A DNA stretch of 64,000 nt from Mercurialis annua (GCF_937616625.2 NC_065576.1:32328628-32392627), one strand, 5' to 3'; shown: positions 37,186-48,631, counted from the stretch's first letter. Notes: generated from the sequence alone by a model not told the origin. Numbers and translations: made by a program.

Positions 37186-38131
37186 TTATTCATGATATAA
37201 TTTCAAGTGTTCTACATTCCATAATCTGGGCACCTCTTGTCCTTCTATTGTTTCCAGGCGGTATGCTCCTCTGTCGGTAGTCTTGGTTACTTGATACGGT
37301 CCTTCCGAGTTGCTTTCCAGCTTTCCTACGTTGGCGTTGCTTTTCCCTATAGCCGCATCTCTTAAGACCAGGTCTCCTGCCTTGAAACTTCTTGGTTGCA
37401 CCGTTTTGTTGTGGTACCTAGCTGTTTGACTTCGGTAAGCTTCGGCTCGGATATTGGCCGCATGTCTTTTTCCTTCTAACTGGTCCATGGACCGCCTTAG
37501 TTCTTCTTCATTTGTGTCTTCATTTTAGTCCTTTGTTCTTATTAATGGCATTCCGATTTTGACTGGGATGACTTCTTCTACTCCGTATGTTTAGCGAAAT
37601 GTTGTTTCTCCCGTCCCTTTCCTTGGAGTTGTTCTGTATGCCCAGATTACGCTGTTCAGCTCTTCTGCCCAGTTGCCTTTTGCTTCGTCCAACCCCTTTT
37701 TTACCCTTTGCAGATCGTTCTGTTGGTTACTTATGTCATCCATTTGTTTGGGGATGTGCCACTGATGTAAATTGTAGATTTATGCCAAGCCTGAAAGTTG
37801 CACAGTCGAATTGCTTCCCATTGTCCGGTACTAGCATCTTGGGTATACCGAATCTGCATACTACTCTCTAGAAGAACTCCCCCGACTTGGCTGCTGTTAT
37901 TGTGGAGACCGCTTCTACTTCTACCCATTTTGTGGAGGGGTCGATTGCCACGAAAATGAATTTCTTTTGATTTTTCGCCGTTGGGAACGGTCCCAAGATG
38001 TATATTCCCCATTTTGCAAATGGCCATGGGCTTTGCATGGGCTTGGTTTCCTGAGCTTGAATGTGGGACTTGTCCCCGTGTCTTTGGCATTTGTCACATT
38101 TCTTTACCAGTTCCTTGGAATCTTCTTCCAT
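37186..38131 (-). pseudogene. Element F integrase (frameshifted)
   Basis: The N-terminal zinc-binding pattern ends CDKCQRHGD (about 38100), then GPFPTAKNQKKFIFVAIDPS starts the catalytic core. The core continues in another frame with DNG and HPQTNG-like motifs (about 37730-37830). The C-terminal domain (37186-37488) reads GDLVLRDA...SEGPYQVTKTTDRGAYRLE...PRLWNVEHLKLYH, the GPY/F-type tail of Ty3/Gypsy integrases. Integrase inserts the cDNA; frame changes prevent translation here. Confidence 0.85.
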
Positions 38132-38619
38132 GCTCGGCCAGTAGTATCCTTGCAGGGATGCTTTTCTTAATAGGGTTGCTCGTCCCTCGTGTGCACCACA
38201 TATCCCCTCATGTAACTCGCTTAGAATATACAGTCACTCTGTCCGAGATACGCATCTGCACCATGGATGGCTTATGGCCGTCCGGTATAGCGTTCCTTCG
38301 TAAATCGCATATCGACTGGCTGTCCTTCTTACTTTTTGCACTTCGTTTAGGTCTTCAGGTGTCTTTCCCTCCTCTAGATATTTCTAGATGGGCTCCATCC
38401 ATTCATCCAGCTCTTATATGGGGCAACTTGTTGGTACATCGGCTGTTGGTGATGTTATCTCTTCTTTGAATTGCATTGTTTGGAATTTTTCGCTTTTCTC
38501 CGATGCCGCTTTTGCTATTGCGTCCGCCTCCGTGTTTTCATCCTTTCCAATCTTTTTTATTTGCCACTGTCCTCCTCGCTTCTCGATTTCTTGTAGTAGT
38601 TCCTTTGTCTTTTGTTGTA

Positions 38620-39024
38620 TTACAGCAGGTTCTCCTCTTTAGTGGCGAACGTCCCATCTATTTGTCCCACTACTAATTGTGAATCACAGTGGAACTTCAA
38701 GTGTTCAGTTCTTACTTCCACCGCTAGTGCCAATCCTGCTATCAATGCTTCGTACTCTGCTGCGTTGTTTGTTGTCATGAAATTTAGGTGAACCCCATAT
38801 TCGATTTGCACCTTGTGTGGGCATTTAAGGATGACTCCCGCTCCTGCCCCTTTTTTATTTTTCGCTCCGTCGACGTAGAGTTCCCATCTTTCTTTTATTT
38901 CCGGTTCTGTCTTGGGACCTCTAGTAAGTTCCGCTACGAAGTCCGCCAGAGTTTGAGCTTTCATTGCTTGCCTGGGTTCGTAACTAATGTCGTGTTCTTC
39001 TAGCTGTATCACCCATTTGACCAT
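38620..39024 (-). pseudogene. Element F second (archaeal-type) RNase H
   Basis: Open frame with WELYVDGAKNKKGAGAGVIL, then NNAAEYEALIAGLALA and FHCDSQLVVGQ, giving the Asp, Glu and Asp catalytic positions of the archaeal-like RNase H fold. Immediately N-terminal is ISYEPRQAMKAQTLADFVAE, the usual linker from the first RNase H. This extra domain is diagnostic of the Tat lineage. Confidence 0.88.
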
Positions 39025-39036
39025 TCTTCCCGACAG

Positions 39037-40330
39037 TTATGGCCATTGAAGGGCGTGTCGTAGAGGTTGTTCGGTTCGTACGACTATCAGGTGCGCCTGA
39101 AAGTATGGTCTCAAATTCTTCGCCGTCGTTGTCAATTCTAGAGCCATCTTTTCAGTTTCCGGGTATATGAGCTTTGCGTCTTTTAAGGTCTGGATTACAT
39201 AGTGTATCGGTAGTTGTTGACCTTCCTCTTCCCTTACCAGAACCGTTGCAGTAGTGTCCCTGCATATGGAAATGTACAAATATAGGACTTCAGCGTCTTT
39301 TGGTCGGCTTAGTAACGGTGGCTTTGTTAGGAACCTCTTCAGGTCATCGAAGGCTTGGCCACACTCTTCTCCATACTTGAATGTTTTTGTTTTCAGCGTG
39401 TTGTAGAACAGGAGGCATCTTTTTACTGACGATGAGATGAATCGTCCAAGGGCCGTTACTCTTCCGATGAGAACCCTTACTTCCCTTTGATTCTTCGGTT
39501 GAGTCATTTCCAGGATGGCCTTGATTTTTTCTGGGTTTGCTTCCACTCTTCTTTGGGACACCATGTATCCCAAAAATTCTCCTCCTTCCACTCCGAATGT
39601 GCATTTTTCCGGGTTCATCTTCATATTAAATTATTTGAGTATCTCCATCATCGCTCGTAGGTCTTTGGGGTGATCTTCTTCACTCTTGCTTTTCACGATT
39701 ACATCATCGACGTATATTTCCATTGTTTTTCCGATTTGGTCTTTGAACATGTGTTTCATCAGTCGTTGGTATGTTGCTCCTACATTTTTTAGCCCGAAGG
39801 GCATCATCGTGTAGCAGTAGGTTCCTTCATTCGTGATAAAACTTTTTTTTGTTTGATCTTCTTCCTTCATCGGGATTTGGTTGTATCCTTGCGCCATGTC
39901 CGCCAAGCTGTACATCACATACCCCGCGGTGTAGTCGACCAATTGATCGATATTGGGTAAGGAAAAGCAGTCCTTTGGGCATGCCTTGTTCAGGTCATTA
40001 AAATCGACGCACATTCGGTTCTTCCCGTTTTCCGTTTTTACTAGGACCACGTTGCTTAGCCAATTCGGGTATTTGACTTCTCTTATGAACCCCGTCCCCG
40101 ACAGCTTTTCTTCTTCCTCTACTATGATTCTTTGTCTCTACTCCTAGTGCTGTCGCTTCTTTTGTCGAATTGGCTTCCTGGTTGTTTCGACGTTTAATAC
40201 ATGCCATGCTACATCTGGATGTACGCCCTTGATGTCAGAGGCTTTTGTGACGAACGTCCCTTCAACCTCCCAGAGCACTTTCTGGATTTCCGTTTCGGTC
40301 GCCTCTTTCATGTTGGTGCCCATTTTCACG
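39037..40330 (-). pseudogene. Element F reverse transcriptase and first RNase H
   Basis: NGKNRMCVDFNDLNKACPKD (about 40030) and YSLADMAQGYNQIPM contain the first catalytic Asp; MPFGLKNVGATYQRLM is motif B and EIYVDDVIVKSK the YVDD motif (about 39710). The frame stops at 39631 and resumes at 39624 with MNPEKCTFGVEGGEFLGYMV, then the first RNase H to 39037. This RNase H looks worn: YLYISICRD occupies the position of the usual L-x-V/I-D-A-S. RT upstream of 40050 is in another frame. Confidence 0.87.
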
Positions 40331-40493
40331 TTTTTCCCGGTGTGAACTTCCCACGGCTTCGTTTCTCCTACTGGCTTGGCTGTGATTCCTCACATGGCAA
40401 TTCCAATATCTCGTCTATGTGGAGTAGCTCGGCCATGGTCGCCCAGTGGCTGGCTTCCGCATCCTCTGGGCTTCCTTCAATAATCATTGTCCC

Positions 40494-41006
40494 TCAAGAG
40501 GTCGGGATCAGTATCCTTTTGTTCCTTTTGTCAAGGACTGCTCTTGACTCGTAGAGAAATGGCCGACCCAATATAAGATCATATGGGAGGCTCCTGTTTG
40601 CGATCTGAAAAGGGGAAGTAATGGTCCTTTTCTGATCTCTCATGTCATCAAAGTTTACTCGAATTTCCGCTGCTCCCGCTGTTTGGAGTCTACCGCCTCC
40701 TACTTCCCGCATGTAGCTCGGGTTTGCTTTTACGCGGATCTGACTCCCCCCGGTCGCCCAATAGGCCTTCTCTGCGATGACATTAACGCATGATCTCGGG
40801 TTTACCGACACTCTCCAGACCTCTCTTCCTCCTACTTTTGCTGGAACTACGACGACGCCTTCCGATTCTCTCAGCTTGAGATCCGGACTCACGTTACATT
40901 CCACAACCGGTGTCGTAGTCCTCTTGCGGTTGTATCTTCTCAGAGAGCTTTCATCAGTCTCGTCTCTCTTTTTCTTGTTGAGAGTACTTCTTTTGTGTGT
41001 GTCCAT
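40494..41006 (-). pseudogene. Element F retropepsin-like protease with altered active site
   Basis: A 170-codon frame. Residues from about 65 (REVWRVSVNPRSCVNVIAEK) align with the retropepsin active-site region, but NPR stands where D-T/S-G is required, so it should be inactive. YDLILGRPFLYESRAVLD near the C-terminus is the typical Gypsy protease ending. The basic N-terminus (HKRSTLNKKKRDET) is what remains ahead of it, with no gag. Confidence 0.75.
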
Positions 41007-41095
41007 CTTAACTTGTCTAAATGTATGGTTGTGGGTTTATGAGGTTCTAGTTACTTACCACTTCTATACTAGAATTTTATTTTTCTTGAAAACAG

Positions 41096-41116
41096 TTCAC
41101 TACAGACGACACCAAA
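41096..41116 (-). promoter_or_regulatory. Primer-binding site of element F
   Basis: On the minus strand TTTGGTGTCGTCTGTAGTGAA follows the LTR end directly. It resembles TTGGCGCCGTCTGTGGGAA-like primer sites of Tat elements with a few C-to-T and G-to-A changes. The match is from memory of the lineage. Confidence 0.7.
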
Positions 41117-41338
41117 TGATATATGTGGTGATATTTAGAGATTATATAGGACCGGATCATTGTTACAATTGGGTGTCTAGTCTATGTGAGATAGTAAAAT
41201 GTCTCTGAATCCGGTCCTCTTCATGGATTGGGGACCGATCTATTTATAGGCGAGCATGTGTTCCTTGCTTTTCTAAATCGATGTGGGTTAAGTGTTGATT
41301 AGGTGCTTTGGGCTTTTGCTTGTGGGCTTGTTCCATCA
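41117..41338 (-). repeat. 5' LTR of element F (222 bp)
   Basis: Minus-strand start TGATGGAACAAG and end TATATCA. TATA box at 41240-41249. It differs from the 3' LTR by about 8-10% including an ~11-bp length difference, so the insertion is not recent. Confidence 0.9.
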
Positions 41339-41402
41339 AGAATGCATGCAATAAATGCATACGTTAGAAGTTCAATGCTTCAAAAAGTATACCTCTTTAT
41401 CC

Positions 41403-41515
41403 CAAACCAACTATTTAAAATTATAATAGACTATTCTTAATAAACTAATTGGATTGAACTTAAAAACCAACTATTTAAGATTATAATAGACTATTCTTCT
41501 ATGCTTAATAAACTA
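41403..41515. repeat. Tandem duplication of about 60 bp
   Basis: AACCAACTATTTAAAATTAT...AATAAACTAA occurs twice in a row with a few differences, in the host sequence just right of element F. Confidence 0.85.
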
Positions 41516-41571
41516 AGTTTTAATGATTTGCAAGTAAGTACAGCTAATAAACACAATAAAGTAGAAAACAT

Positions 41572-41866
41572 GAAAATTTGCCGGCCACAACTTTTTCAGA
41601 TTAAAATCCAAGTACATCATATATCCACAAAATAAAAAACTAGTTTACACCCACAAAGTTTCATTTTATATGCCAAAAAACCCCAAAAAAATGGACAAAA
41701 TAAGGACCTTAATTTTGGCATCATGAACAGCTACCAAAACTTCATTCTTTCCATCGCCGTTTTGATAAGCAACAATTGGCAGCAATAGACGACCAGTTTC
41801 ATATTTAATTGGATATTCATAAAATAAATGAAACCATGCCTCTCTAAATGAGAAATATCCCTCATG
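41572..41866 (-). pseudogene. NERD1-like FG-GAP protein gene, N-terminal exon pieces
   Basis: After a GTATAG acceptor (41867-41872), 53 open codons (41866-41708) begin HEGYFSFREAWFHLFYEYPI and end with GDGKNEVLVAVHDAKIK, an FG-GAP repeat signature. The family member At3g51050 (NERD1) has the same arrangement right after its signal-peptide exon; this is recalled, not searched. About 80 bases further, 41626-41572 reads GYMMYLDFNLKKLWPANF, resembling a segment about 70 residues later in the family. The intervening residues are absent and stops lie between the two pieces, so this looks like a decayed gene. Confidence 0.55.
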
Positions 41867-42264
41867 CTATACAAAAACACCAATTTACACATGATAATTT
41901 TTTGATTGAAAAGGGAGGTTTAAAGTTTTTGAGAGATTTAATCATGACTATTAGTATACAAATCATTAAAAATTATGATTACTTGAGAATAGAAGAAGAT
42001 AGCGAAAGCAAAGAGCATGAAAATAGTGATATCTCATTTTCTCATGTTGGGATTTTGTTTGCAATTGGTAGTAGATCACTGATCAGCATTCATAATTAAA
42101 TTAAATTAAATTCACATACTATCTATAAAACAAAGTATTGATTGACTAGTGAGTGATACCAAATTAGAAATCAAGCATATACAATTATTAGATGGAAAAG
42201 AGAGAAAGCATCATAAATGATGAGCGTAGCTTAATTAGCTAATATTGTAAGTTAATTTACATGA

Positions 42265-42480
42265 ACCCTAAGATCTTTAAACAACATGATAATCACAAAT
42301 AGACAAATATAAAGGAGGGATAGAAGAATACCTCCTTCCATGGCGATTGAGAGTGCCGAATAATAAAGTAAATACTATAATGAAGAGTTTCGGTTTCTCT
42401 CCTCTTGCCTATATATCTTTTAGTTATGTGTTTGTTGGTGTGATTTTGTGATGGTCCAAAAGCACTATAAATAGAAGAAG
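42265..42480 (-). promoter_or_regulatory. Possible promoter and first exon upstream of the NERD1-like exon
   Basis: A TATA-like palindrome CTATAAATAG (42465-42474) can be read on either strand. On the minus strand a ~100-nt leader follows, then TCGCCATGGAAG (ATG near 42342) and a short hydrophobic frame MEGGILLSLLYICLFVIIML. A signal-peptide-like first exon fits the family, but I see no convincing donor, and the plus-strand reading of the TATA box is equally good. Confidence 0.3.
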
Positions 42481-42951
42481 AGAGGACCGAAATTCCAATT
42501 AGGGTTTCCCCTAAAACTTAATCTCAACCGTCCATCAAGGTAGAGTCATAATTGGAAAAGATCTCCTATTTAATAACCAAATCAATTAGGTATATCTTAC
42601 TTTCTATAGAAAATAAGATTCCTAATTAGACCACATTACGGAAAAGGAAATAGGTTTGAGGGTCAAGTAAGGACCCTTAAGGTATTTTCTTACAAATATC
42701 ACACTGAAATAAAAATGAGAAAGGTGCATAACAATGGAAACAATTGAATAAAAATGAAAAATGGGCATACAGTGTCTAGAAGAGCATAAAGACGATCTCC
42801 AAATTTTATCTCGACACAGTTGCATTAGGATGGGAGTCTTGGTCAATAATAACTTTAGTAAATACAAGTGAGAACCAAACATCAAAAATCTTTCAACTCA
42901 ATGTAAATATTTAGGTAATGAAACAAAAGAAACGACAAAGACTTTGAATTC

Positions 42952-43017
42952 ACCTCTTTATTAAATCTTTTGACGTCATTCGTAGAACTCGAATCTGCTT
43001 CCTTCATTGTATTAGGT
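42952..43017 (-). other. Possible small exon of an unrecognised gene
   Basis: On the minus strand, 22 codons (APNTMKEADSSSTNDVKRFN...) lie between a TTTACAG acceptor and a GTGAAT donor. I do not recognise the peptide and have no neighbouring exon to support it. Confidence 0.2.
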
Positions 43018-43760
43018 GCCTGTAAATTCAAAAGATAAGCTGCAAAATTAGAATTGCATTTCTTATGAAATAACATAGGAACCATTGTATGAATTTTCTG
43101 TGGAAGCTTGTTTATTAAATTTAAGTAAGGCCACCCTATTCCTTGTATGATTCTAACTAAAATATTCTATGTGAATTGTCATAATATTTACTAATTGTGA
43201 CCCATCAACAAACTCCATCTTCTTATTATTATAATTTTTTTACACATTTGAACTAAATTTTCTATATAAAATGCCAAATCATAATCATAAAATCATAGTA
43301 AAATAAGTCATTGTCTTGCCTTCTGACAAGCTATTCTTATGTTTTGTTTAACGTCTTCACAAGACGTTGCAACTACTTGACACATAGCTGATACAAAGTT
43401 TTAGGTAGGACATCAGTCAAAACTAGTTTATGTGGATTAATTTGGTTGCTTAATCCACACAAACACCCAAGTATGCAAATATTAGTAAATCAACTAAGTA
43501 CAAGCATTTACCATAATCTAATTAAGAAAGTTAGTTAGCCATTACCTTAGTACAACCCAACATAAATGAAAAGTAGAGAAAGATTAAAAATAAAGCTTTA
43601 ATCATTAATAGAATAAATATACAACAACAAATCATCCACAATATTCTTAATCAACTTCTAAACATGGAGGTTACAAAAAAAATAACTTAACAAGCTTCCT
43701 AAAATAGAAAAGTATGAAGGTAACAAGATGATTTGAATGCAATGTGCTAAGGTAGGTGGT
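43018..43760. other. Unassigned AT-rich sequence
   Basis: No gene or element end was recognised on either strand. Confidence 0.4.
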
Positions 43761-43764
43761 GATG

Positions 43765-44110
43765 TGTTAATGAATAAAAAAGAAAGCCTTATATAGCACT
43801 CCAGCCTTGGAATTAGGGCTCCCATGAAGATATATTGATATGCCTTTAAATGTAGGGGTTTTGGGGGGGGGGGGGGGGGGGGGGGCCGGGGACCAAATGA
43901 CACATTTTTTAACACTTTTTGGAGCTGATCTCGAAGTGGTGTGAGCACCCCAAGCATGGTGCGCTCGCACCAGTTTTTCAAATAGCTCTTAGTTAAGCTC
44001 GCACCAAATTTTGTGAACAACCCGGAAATTAAGCTATGCTCGCAACAGGGCTGGTGCACAACACCTCCAACAGTGTCCGACTGTAAAATTTCATAAACAT
44101 CAGTAGACAC
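43765..44110 (-). promoter_or_regulatory. LTR-like promoter segment with G tract and palindromes
   Basis: On the minus strand a TATA box (GCTATATAAGGC, about 43788-43799) is preceded by a run of 23 C (G on plus, 43863-43885) and by GC-rich palindromes, for example GGTGCGCTCGCACC at about 43960, with GTGTGAGCACC nearby. This arrangement resembles a U3 region, but I found no LTR ends or duplications, so the identity is open. Confidence 0.35.
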
Positions 44111-44789
44111 ATCGAAATGAGTTGGTTCTTGACTATATTATAAGCATAGGATGTCTTCTTTATTTCTTTTGAAGAACATGAGTTCAATAGAAGTCTTGAA
44201 GTGCCCTAAAATCTCCAATTAATAAAGCGGGGTACAAAATGCAAGTTGGCACTTGAGTTGTTGATGCCCATCTTCTTCGGCAACCTCCAAAATGCTTTAA
44301 TTAACTCCAAATATCCTTGATATTGTGCGTTTTATCCTGAAAATGCTAAGACATAATAATAAGTTTAAGATGCTCCAAAAGATACGACAAATACACAATT
44401 ATTAACGGAAAAACACCCTAGGAATTGGGGTATTTCTACTCCTACCAAAGTTGATGTGCCACAATGTTATATAAGCCATGTCAAATTAATTTTATACATA
44501 TAAACGTATAGTATCGTGCCACATCAGATTCAAACTAGTTGTGGCTGCATTTGTTAAAGGTCGGAAAAATGATGGTAAACATGACACGATTTTAAAAATA
44601 TGACATATTTGGCAAACATGTTAAAATAGTGGGTATATATGAATATTTTGTCTGTTTTATATGAGTATTTAAAAATATGTTATCTTTTTTTCAAATTATT
44701 AATTCGGCATGTTCTTCCGAGCCGACCCGAATAAAATATTATATAATTAAATATTAACTGATGGATATTTAACTGTAGCTGATAGCATA
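44111..44789. other. Unassigned AT-rich sequence
   Basis: No open frame or element boundary recognised. The RNase H-like pseudogene begins to its right. Confidence 0.4.
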
Positions 44790-44935
44790 AAGATATATCA
44801 GTAGTGGCTAATAAATGATTAGGGACATATTCATGGTAGATTTACATCTTTTTTAGACATATATGGAATCCGGGTGTATTAGAGTTTTTGTCTTTGCGTG
44901 AAGCTATGATTTGAGCAATTACTAAGGGGTGGTAT
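44790..44935 (+). pseudogene. RNase H-like (RVT_3-type) pseudogene, left part
   Basis: Plus-strand reading gives LEFLSLREAMI, stop, AITKGWY, matching the plant RVT_3 pattern (A-x-R-E-A-...-G-W-x-x-V-x-x-E-G-D-A). It is interrupted within the GWY codons by Copia C1, and reading resumes at 56381. The family includes RNase H domains of LINEs and of plant reverse-transcriptase-like proteins, so the parent could be another LINE. Confidence 0.6.
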
Positions 44936-45157
44936 AGTTGAAAAAGGTTTTACAAAAATGATAAATCTTTCATTATGATTGTTCTCTTTTATAGAGTTTA
45001 CATCATTTACAAAATCCATATAAATCTAGAAATTAACTCACTGATTCTAGGAAAGAATATTGCCTAATGATTGCTACCTAAAATACAGAGTTTGACCACT
45101 AATTAGCTAATGTACAGTAGCATAGATCCTTTCTATATTAATTTCAGATTTCCTACA
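44936..45157 (-). repeat. 3' LTR of Copia C1
   Basis: Minus-strand start TGTAGGAAATC, end TTTTTCAACT. TATA box CTATAAAAGAG (minus) at about 44984-44994. The polypurine tract TTGAGGGGGAG (minus) lies at about 45158-45168. Confidence 0.93.
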
Positions 45158-45164
45158 CTCCCCC

Positions 45165-45889
45165 TCAAGTTGGCTTAAAGATATCTTCCATGGCAAGCTT
45201 GCAAACTAGGAAATCAAATTGTCTCTTGTGCAATCCCTTGGTGAAAATATCAGCTACTTGTTCTTCACTAGCAATATAGGACATACAAACTGAGCTATTG
45301 TCAATCTTCTCTTTGGTGAAATGCTTATCCACTTCAACATGCTTTGTGCGATCATGGAGAACTGGATTGTGTGCTATTGCAATTGTTGCCTTGTTGTCAC
45401 AGTACAACTTCATAGGTGATGAATTTATCAGCTTTAACTCTTCCAATAATCTTCTTATCCATAATTTTAACAAATACCATGAGCTATAGCTCTAAATTAA
45501 GCCTCGACACTCCTCCTAGCAATAACATTTTGTTTTTTACTCTGCCAAGTAACTAAGTTACCACCTACAAATGAACAATATCCAGAAGTAGACCTGCGAT
45601 CTACTAAACTCCCAGCCCAATCTGCATCAGTATAGGCTTCAACTTGTAGGTTCCCTCTTGACTTAAACATAAGTCCTTAGTTGATGTCTCTTTTAGATAC
45701 CTTAAGATCCTGTATACAGCTTCAAAATGCTCCAAACCAGGTGCATGCATAAACTGGCTAACCATAGAATGCTATGTCATGACGTGTATGGGATAGATAA
45801 ATCAACCTTCCTACAAGTCTTTGATACCTCTCTCAGTCCTTTACATCCTCTACTTTTGTTGGCTGCAATTTCACATTAGGCTCAGTAGG
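45165..45889 (-). pseudogene. Copia C1 end of RT and RNase H
   Basis: From 45889 leftward the minus strand reads EPNVKLQPTKVEDVKD, RLVGRLIYLSHTRHDIAF, then AYTDADWAGSLVDRRSTSGY (RNase H first Asp) and WQSKKQNVIARRSVEA. Codons 45473-45165 give LYCDNKATIAIAHNPVLHDR, TKHVEVDKHF and QVADIFTKGLHK, the Copia C-terminus. Several stops occur (after KVEDVKD, in the FYG and DIN regions). Confidence 0.88.
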
Positions 45890-46984
45890 TGTAATACCTC
45901 GTATGTTTGACATTGCCAAAGTAGGCAACATGTCTAAATTTAAATAGTTAAAGTGACCATAAAAGGAATTATCGGAAAATAATTAAATAAAACAGGACCC
46001 AAGTATGTCGATATTGAGATTTTAATAAGAAAATTCCAATATCAATAATTCCATAAAGGAAATGGAATTAGATATAAAAGAAAAAAAATAATAATATGGA
46101 AAAGTGGATAAAGTGTACTTAAACTCGAAAATTGAAAAATAAGGCTTTAATTCCCGAGAAATAGAAATTAAATAGATTATTAACGGGAATTAGTATTTAT
46201 AAAAATAATATCGATAAATTGATTATCGATAATTATTAAAATGAGAATTGGACGAAAAAGTTGAAAAAAGTGCATTTTAGCTCAAAATGGAATTTGAGCG
46301 TTTTTAGCCGAAAATTGCTAAAATAAACGATCGGAAATAGAAATATGAGATATTAAGGTGATATTATTTATTTGAAATAAATAGTATGAAATTTTTTAAG
46401 TCCGAATAATTAAGTGATCGACGGACTAAATTGGACGAAAGAAAAATTACAAATCAAAGCGTGAGGAAGTGGTAAACTTAAGGATCAAATTGGACATTTT
46501 CCAAACCATGTTTATCACATATATGTGATAATATTTCTGGAATATTCATTTTATTACATCAACAAAAGAATATAGAGAGAGGGGGTTCTTCTTCCTTAAG
46601 AAGAGAAAATCATGCCAAAATTTCAAAAATTCATATCTTCTTCGTTTTAGCTCCGATTGGGGCGATTCTTGCGGCCACAGAATGAGGAGGAGGAGCTCTA
46701 CTGATTTAGACCTATTAATAAAGGTATGGAGCACGAATTCTGGTTAGGTTTTGAGCTGTGAGTTTCGGGATTTTTGAGTATAAATTAATGATGTTAATGA
46801 TTTTGATGAAGTAAATGATGATTATGGCTTGTAATTGGTTAGTATAGGCTGAATTAATGATTGTTATTGTGAGTTATGAGGGTTGTGTTATGGCTGGAAA
46901 TTTGGATTTGTTAGGGTTTGGTGTATGTGTGTTATAGGGCTTGAAGAGACGAGTGGTTGGCCGGAGGCGTTTAACGTCGGACTC

Positions 46985-47125
46985 GCTACACCACCGTACC
47001 GAAGCACGGTGGAGTTGTGATTGCAGCGGCTATGGTACGTTGCACCATAGCTGAAGCAGCCCCTCCCCAAGAAAAAACAGGGGAGGGCAGCGAGTAGAGG
47101 AAGGGGCCAAAGCCACCCCTTCCCC
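46985..47125. repeat. Hairpin cluster in LTR of H
   Basis: Four consecutive hairpins: stems CCACCGT/ACGGTGG (46991-47012), GCTATGGT/ACCATAGC (47029-47051), CCCTCCCC/GGGGAGGG (47061-47087) and GGAAGGGG/CCCCTTCC (47099-47123), all with exact stems and 7-11-base loops. Confidence 0.92.
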
Positions 47126-48609
47126 GAGGCCCGTTCATGCTTAGTTGATACGGAGTTGGAAATCGGGGTAGCGTAAAAACAGTTTTAAAATATGTATCGT
47201 TAGACTAAATTGTATCGTATGAAAATGGTAGAGTATGGCATGATAAGGGGCTGTTATAAATGCTAAAATGATAAGGAAAAATGAGTTACGAAATTAGCAT
47301 TTTAAGTTTTGAGCGTAAGCTATACCGTTGACGTTTTGCAGAAACTTTCCTGCAAAACAGCGATATTGCAAAGGCAATATCTCAAATTATATAAGTCCAA
47401 ATTACGTTCCGTTTGTTGGTACGGAAACTTAAGGATGTTTTCTATAAATGTATTAGTTTAAGTTTCTGCTAGTTTGGCCTCTAAATAGCTCAAATAAATC
47501 AGAACATTATGTTGCGTATAGCAGTTCTGAAATTTGGACAGCCCCAAATTATTAACTTCCAAGCCAAATTCCAACACCTTCGGGTGCTAATCTCAGCCCG
47601 AGACCGAAACGAAAGTTGTAGGCGACGTTCTGAAATTTAAGAATGTCAATTAGTTTTAGGGGTCAGACTGTTTTAAGTATACGGTTTCAATAGCCGGAAT
47701 TGGCTAGAAACCTAATTTTGGATTAATTAATTATAGTTAGATTGTAATTAATTCGAGTTATTATCAAATTTGTGTAGATTTGACGAGGCGACTACCAATG
47801 GAACCCAGAACTTACAGAACGCGACATCCCTTAGGTATTGTCGAAGATTAAGGATAGCAAGCGGTGAGTATATTTTACTCACTCTTATTATCGTATTAAA
47901 AAAACTATTTTATATATACTATATATATTATTATTATTAAATGCATCGCATAAATTGTATAGTTTGATTTTTATTGAGTTGTTTTTATTAGATTGAATTA
48001 TATTTGAATTATTTGTCTATGAAGTGAACTACATTGTATTGGATTGACTTGTTTGATATATGGATTGTATTACTTGGCTTATGAATTGTCGATTATTTTC
48101 CAATGTGAATTTGTATACGATCCAAAGAAACGAGCTACCTGTTGGGCATCAATAGGCCGTGTGATCACCGGTGTTTATAAAAGTCTAGATATTCGTACAT
48201 AGATATGTTTGATATGAGCTCATTAAATGTTGATCATATTTGTGATTATGAAATGGAATGAGGATTATGTTTGGCAGATACGAGGTAACTTGGTGGAACT
48301 ATCTCGGGACATGTATCTAGTGAGTAACTCGATTGAACTATCTCGGGACTCACACCTTGGGATTAAGTAGTTGCATGAGTAACTCGGTTGAACTATCTCG
48401 GGACTATGCCACGTGGTAGCGGTAACTCGGTCGAACTATCTCGGGACCGTACCACTTGGATTAAAATGATTTGATTCGAATACGATACGGATTAGGAAAG
48501 GTTAAGGAGTTTAAGATTAAGGTTTCGTTCGGATCAAATATTTGTAGTAAATGAATTGTTTGCAGTTGTTGTGTTTGTATATGTTGGAATTTCTTATAAA
48601 CATGATTGT

Positions 48610-48631
48610 TATATATATATATATATATTGT

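Larger units (their letters stand above)
34401..41338 (-). mobile_element. Element F: Tat-lineage Ty3/Gypsy element, complete ends but no gag
   Basis: Perfect AGAAT duplications (34396-34400 and 41339-41343) enclose two short LTRs. In minus orientation the order is 5' LTR, primer site, protease, RT, RNase H, a second RNase H, integrase, then an oppositely oriented ORF, polypurine tract and 3' LTR. A second RNase H and an antisense ORF after integrase are hallmarks of the plant Tat lineage (Grande/Retand/Ogre group). Gag is missing: only ~90 bases separate the primer site from the frame containing protease. Multiple frameshifts make it non-autonomous. It lies within the NERD1-like gene. Confidence 0.92.

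Noticed and set aside
43658..44110. A 150-codon minus-strand frame with a Pro run
   Set aside because: The Pro run is the C tract; the remaining sequence has no domain similarity and overlaps promoter-like features.
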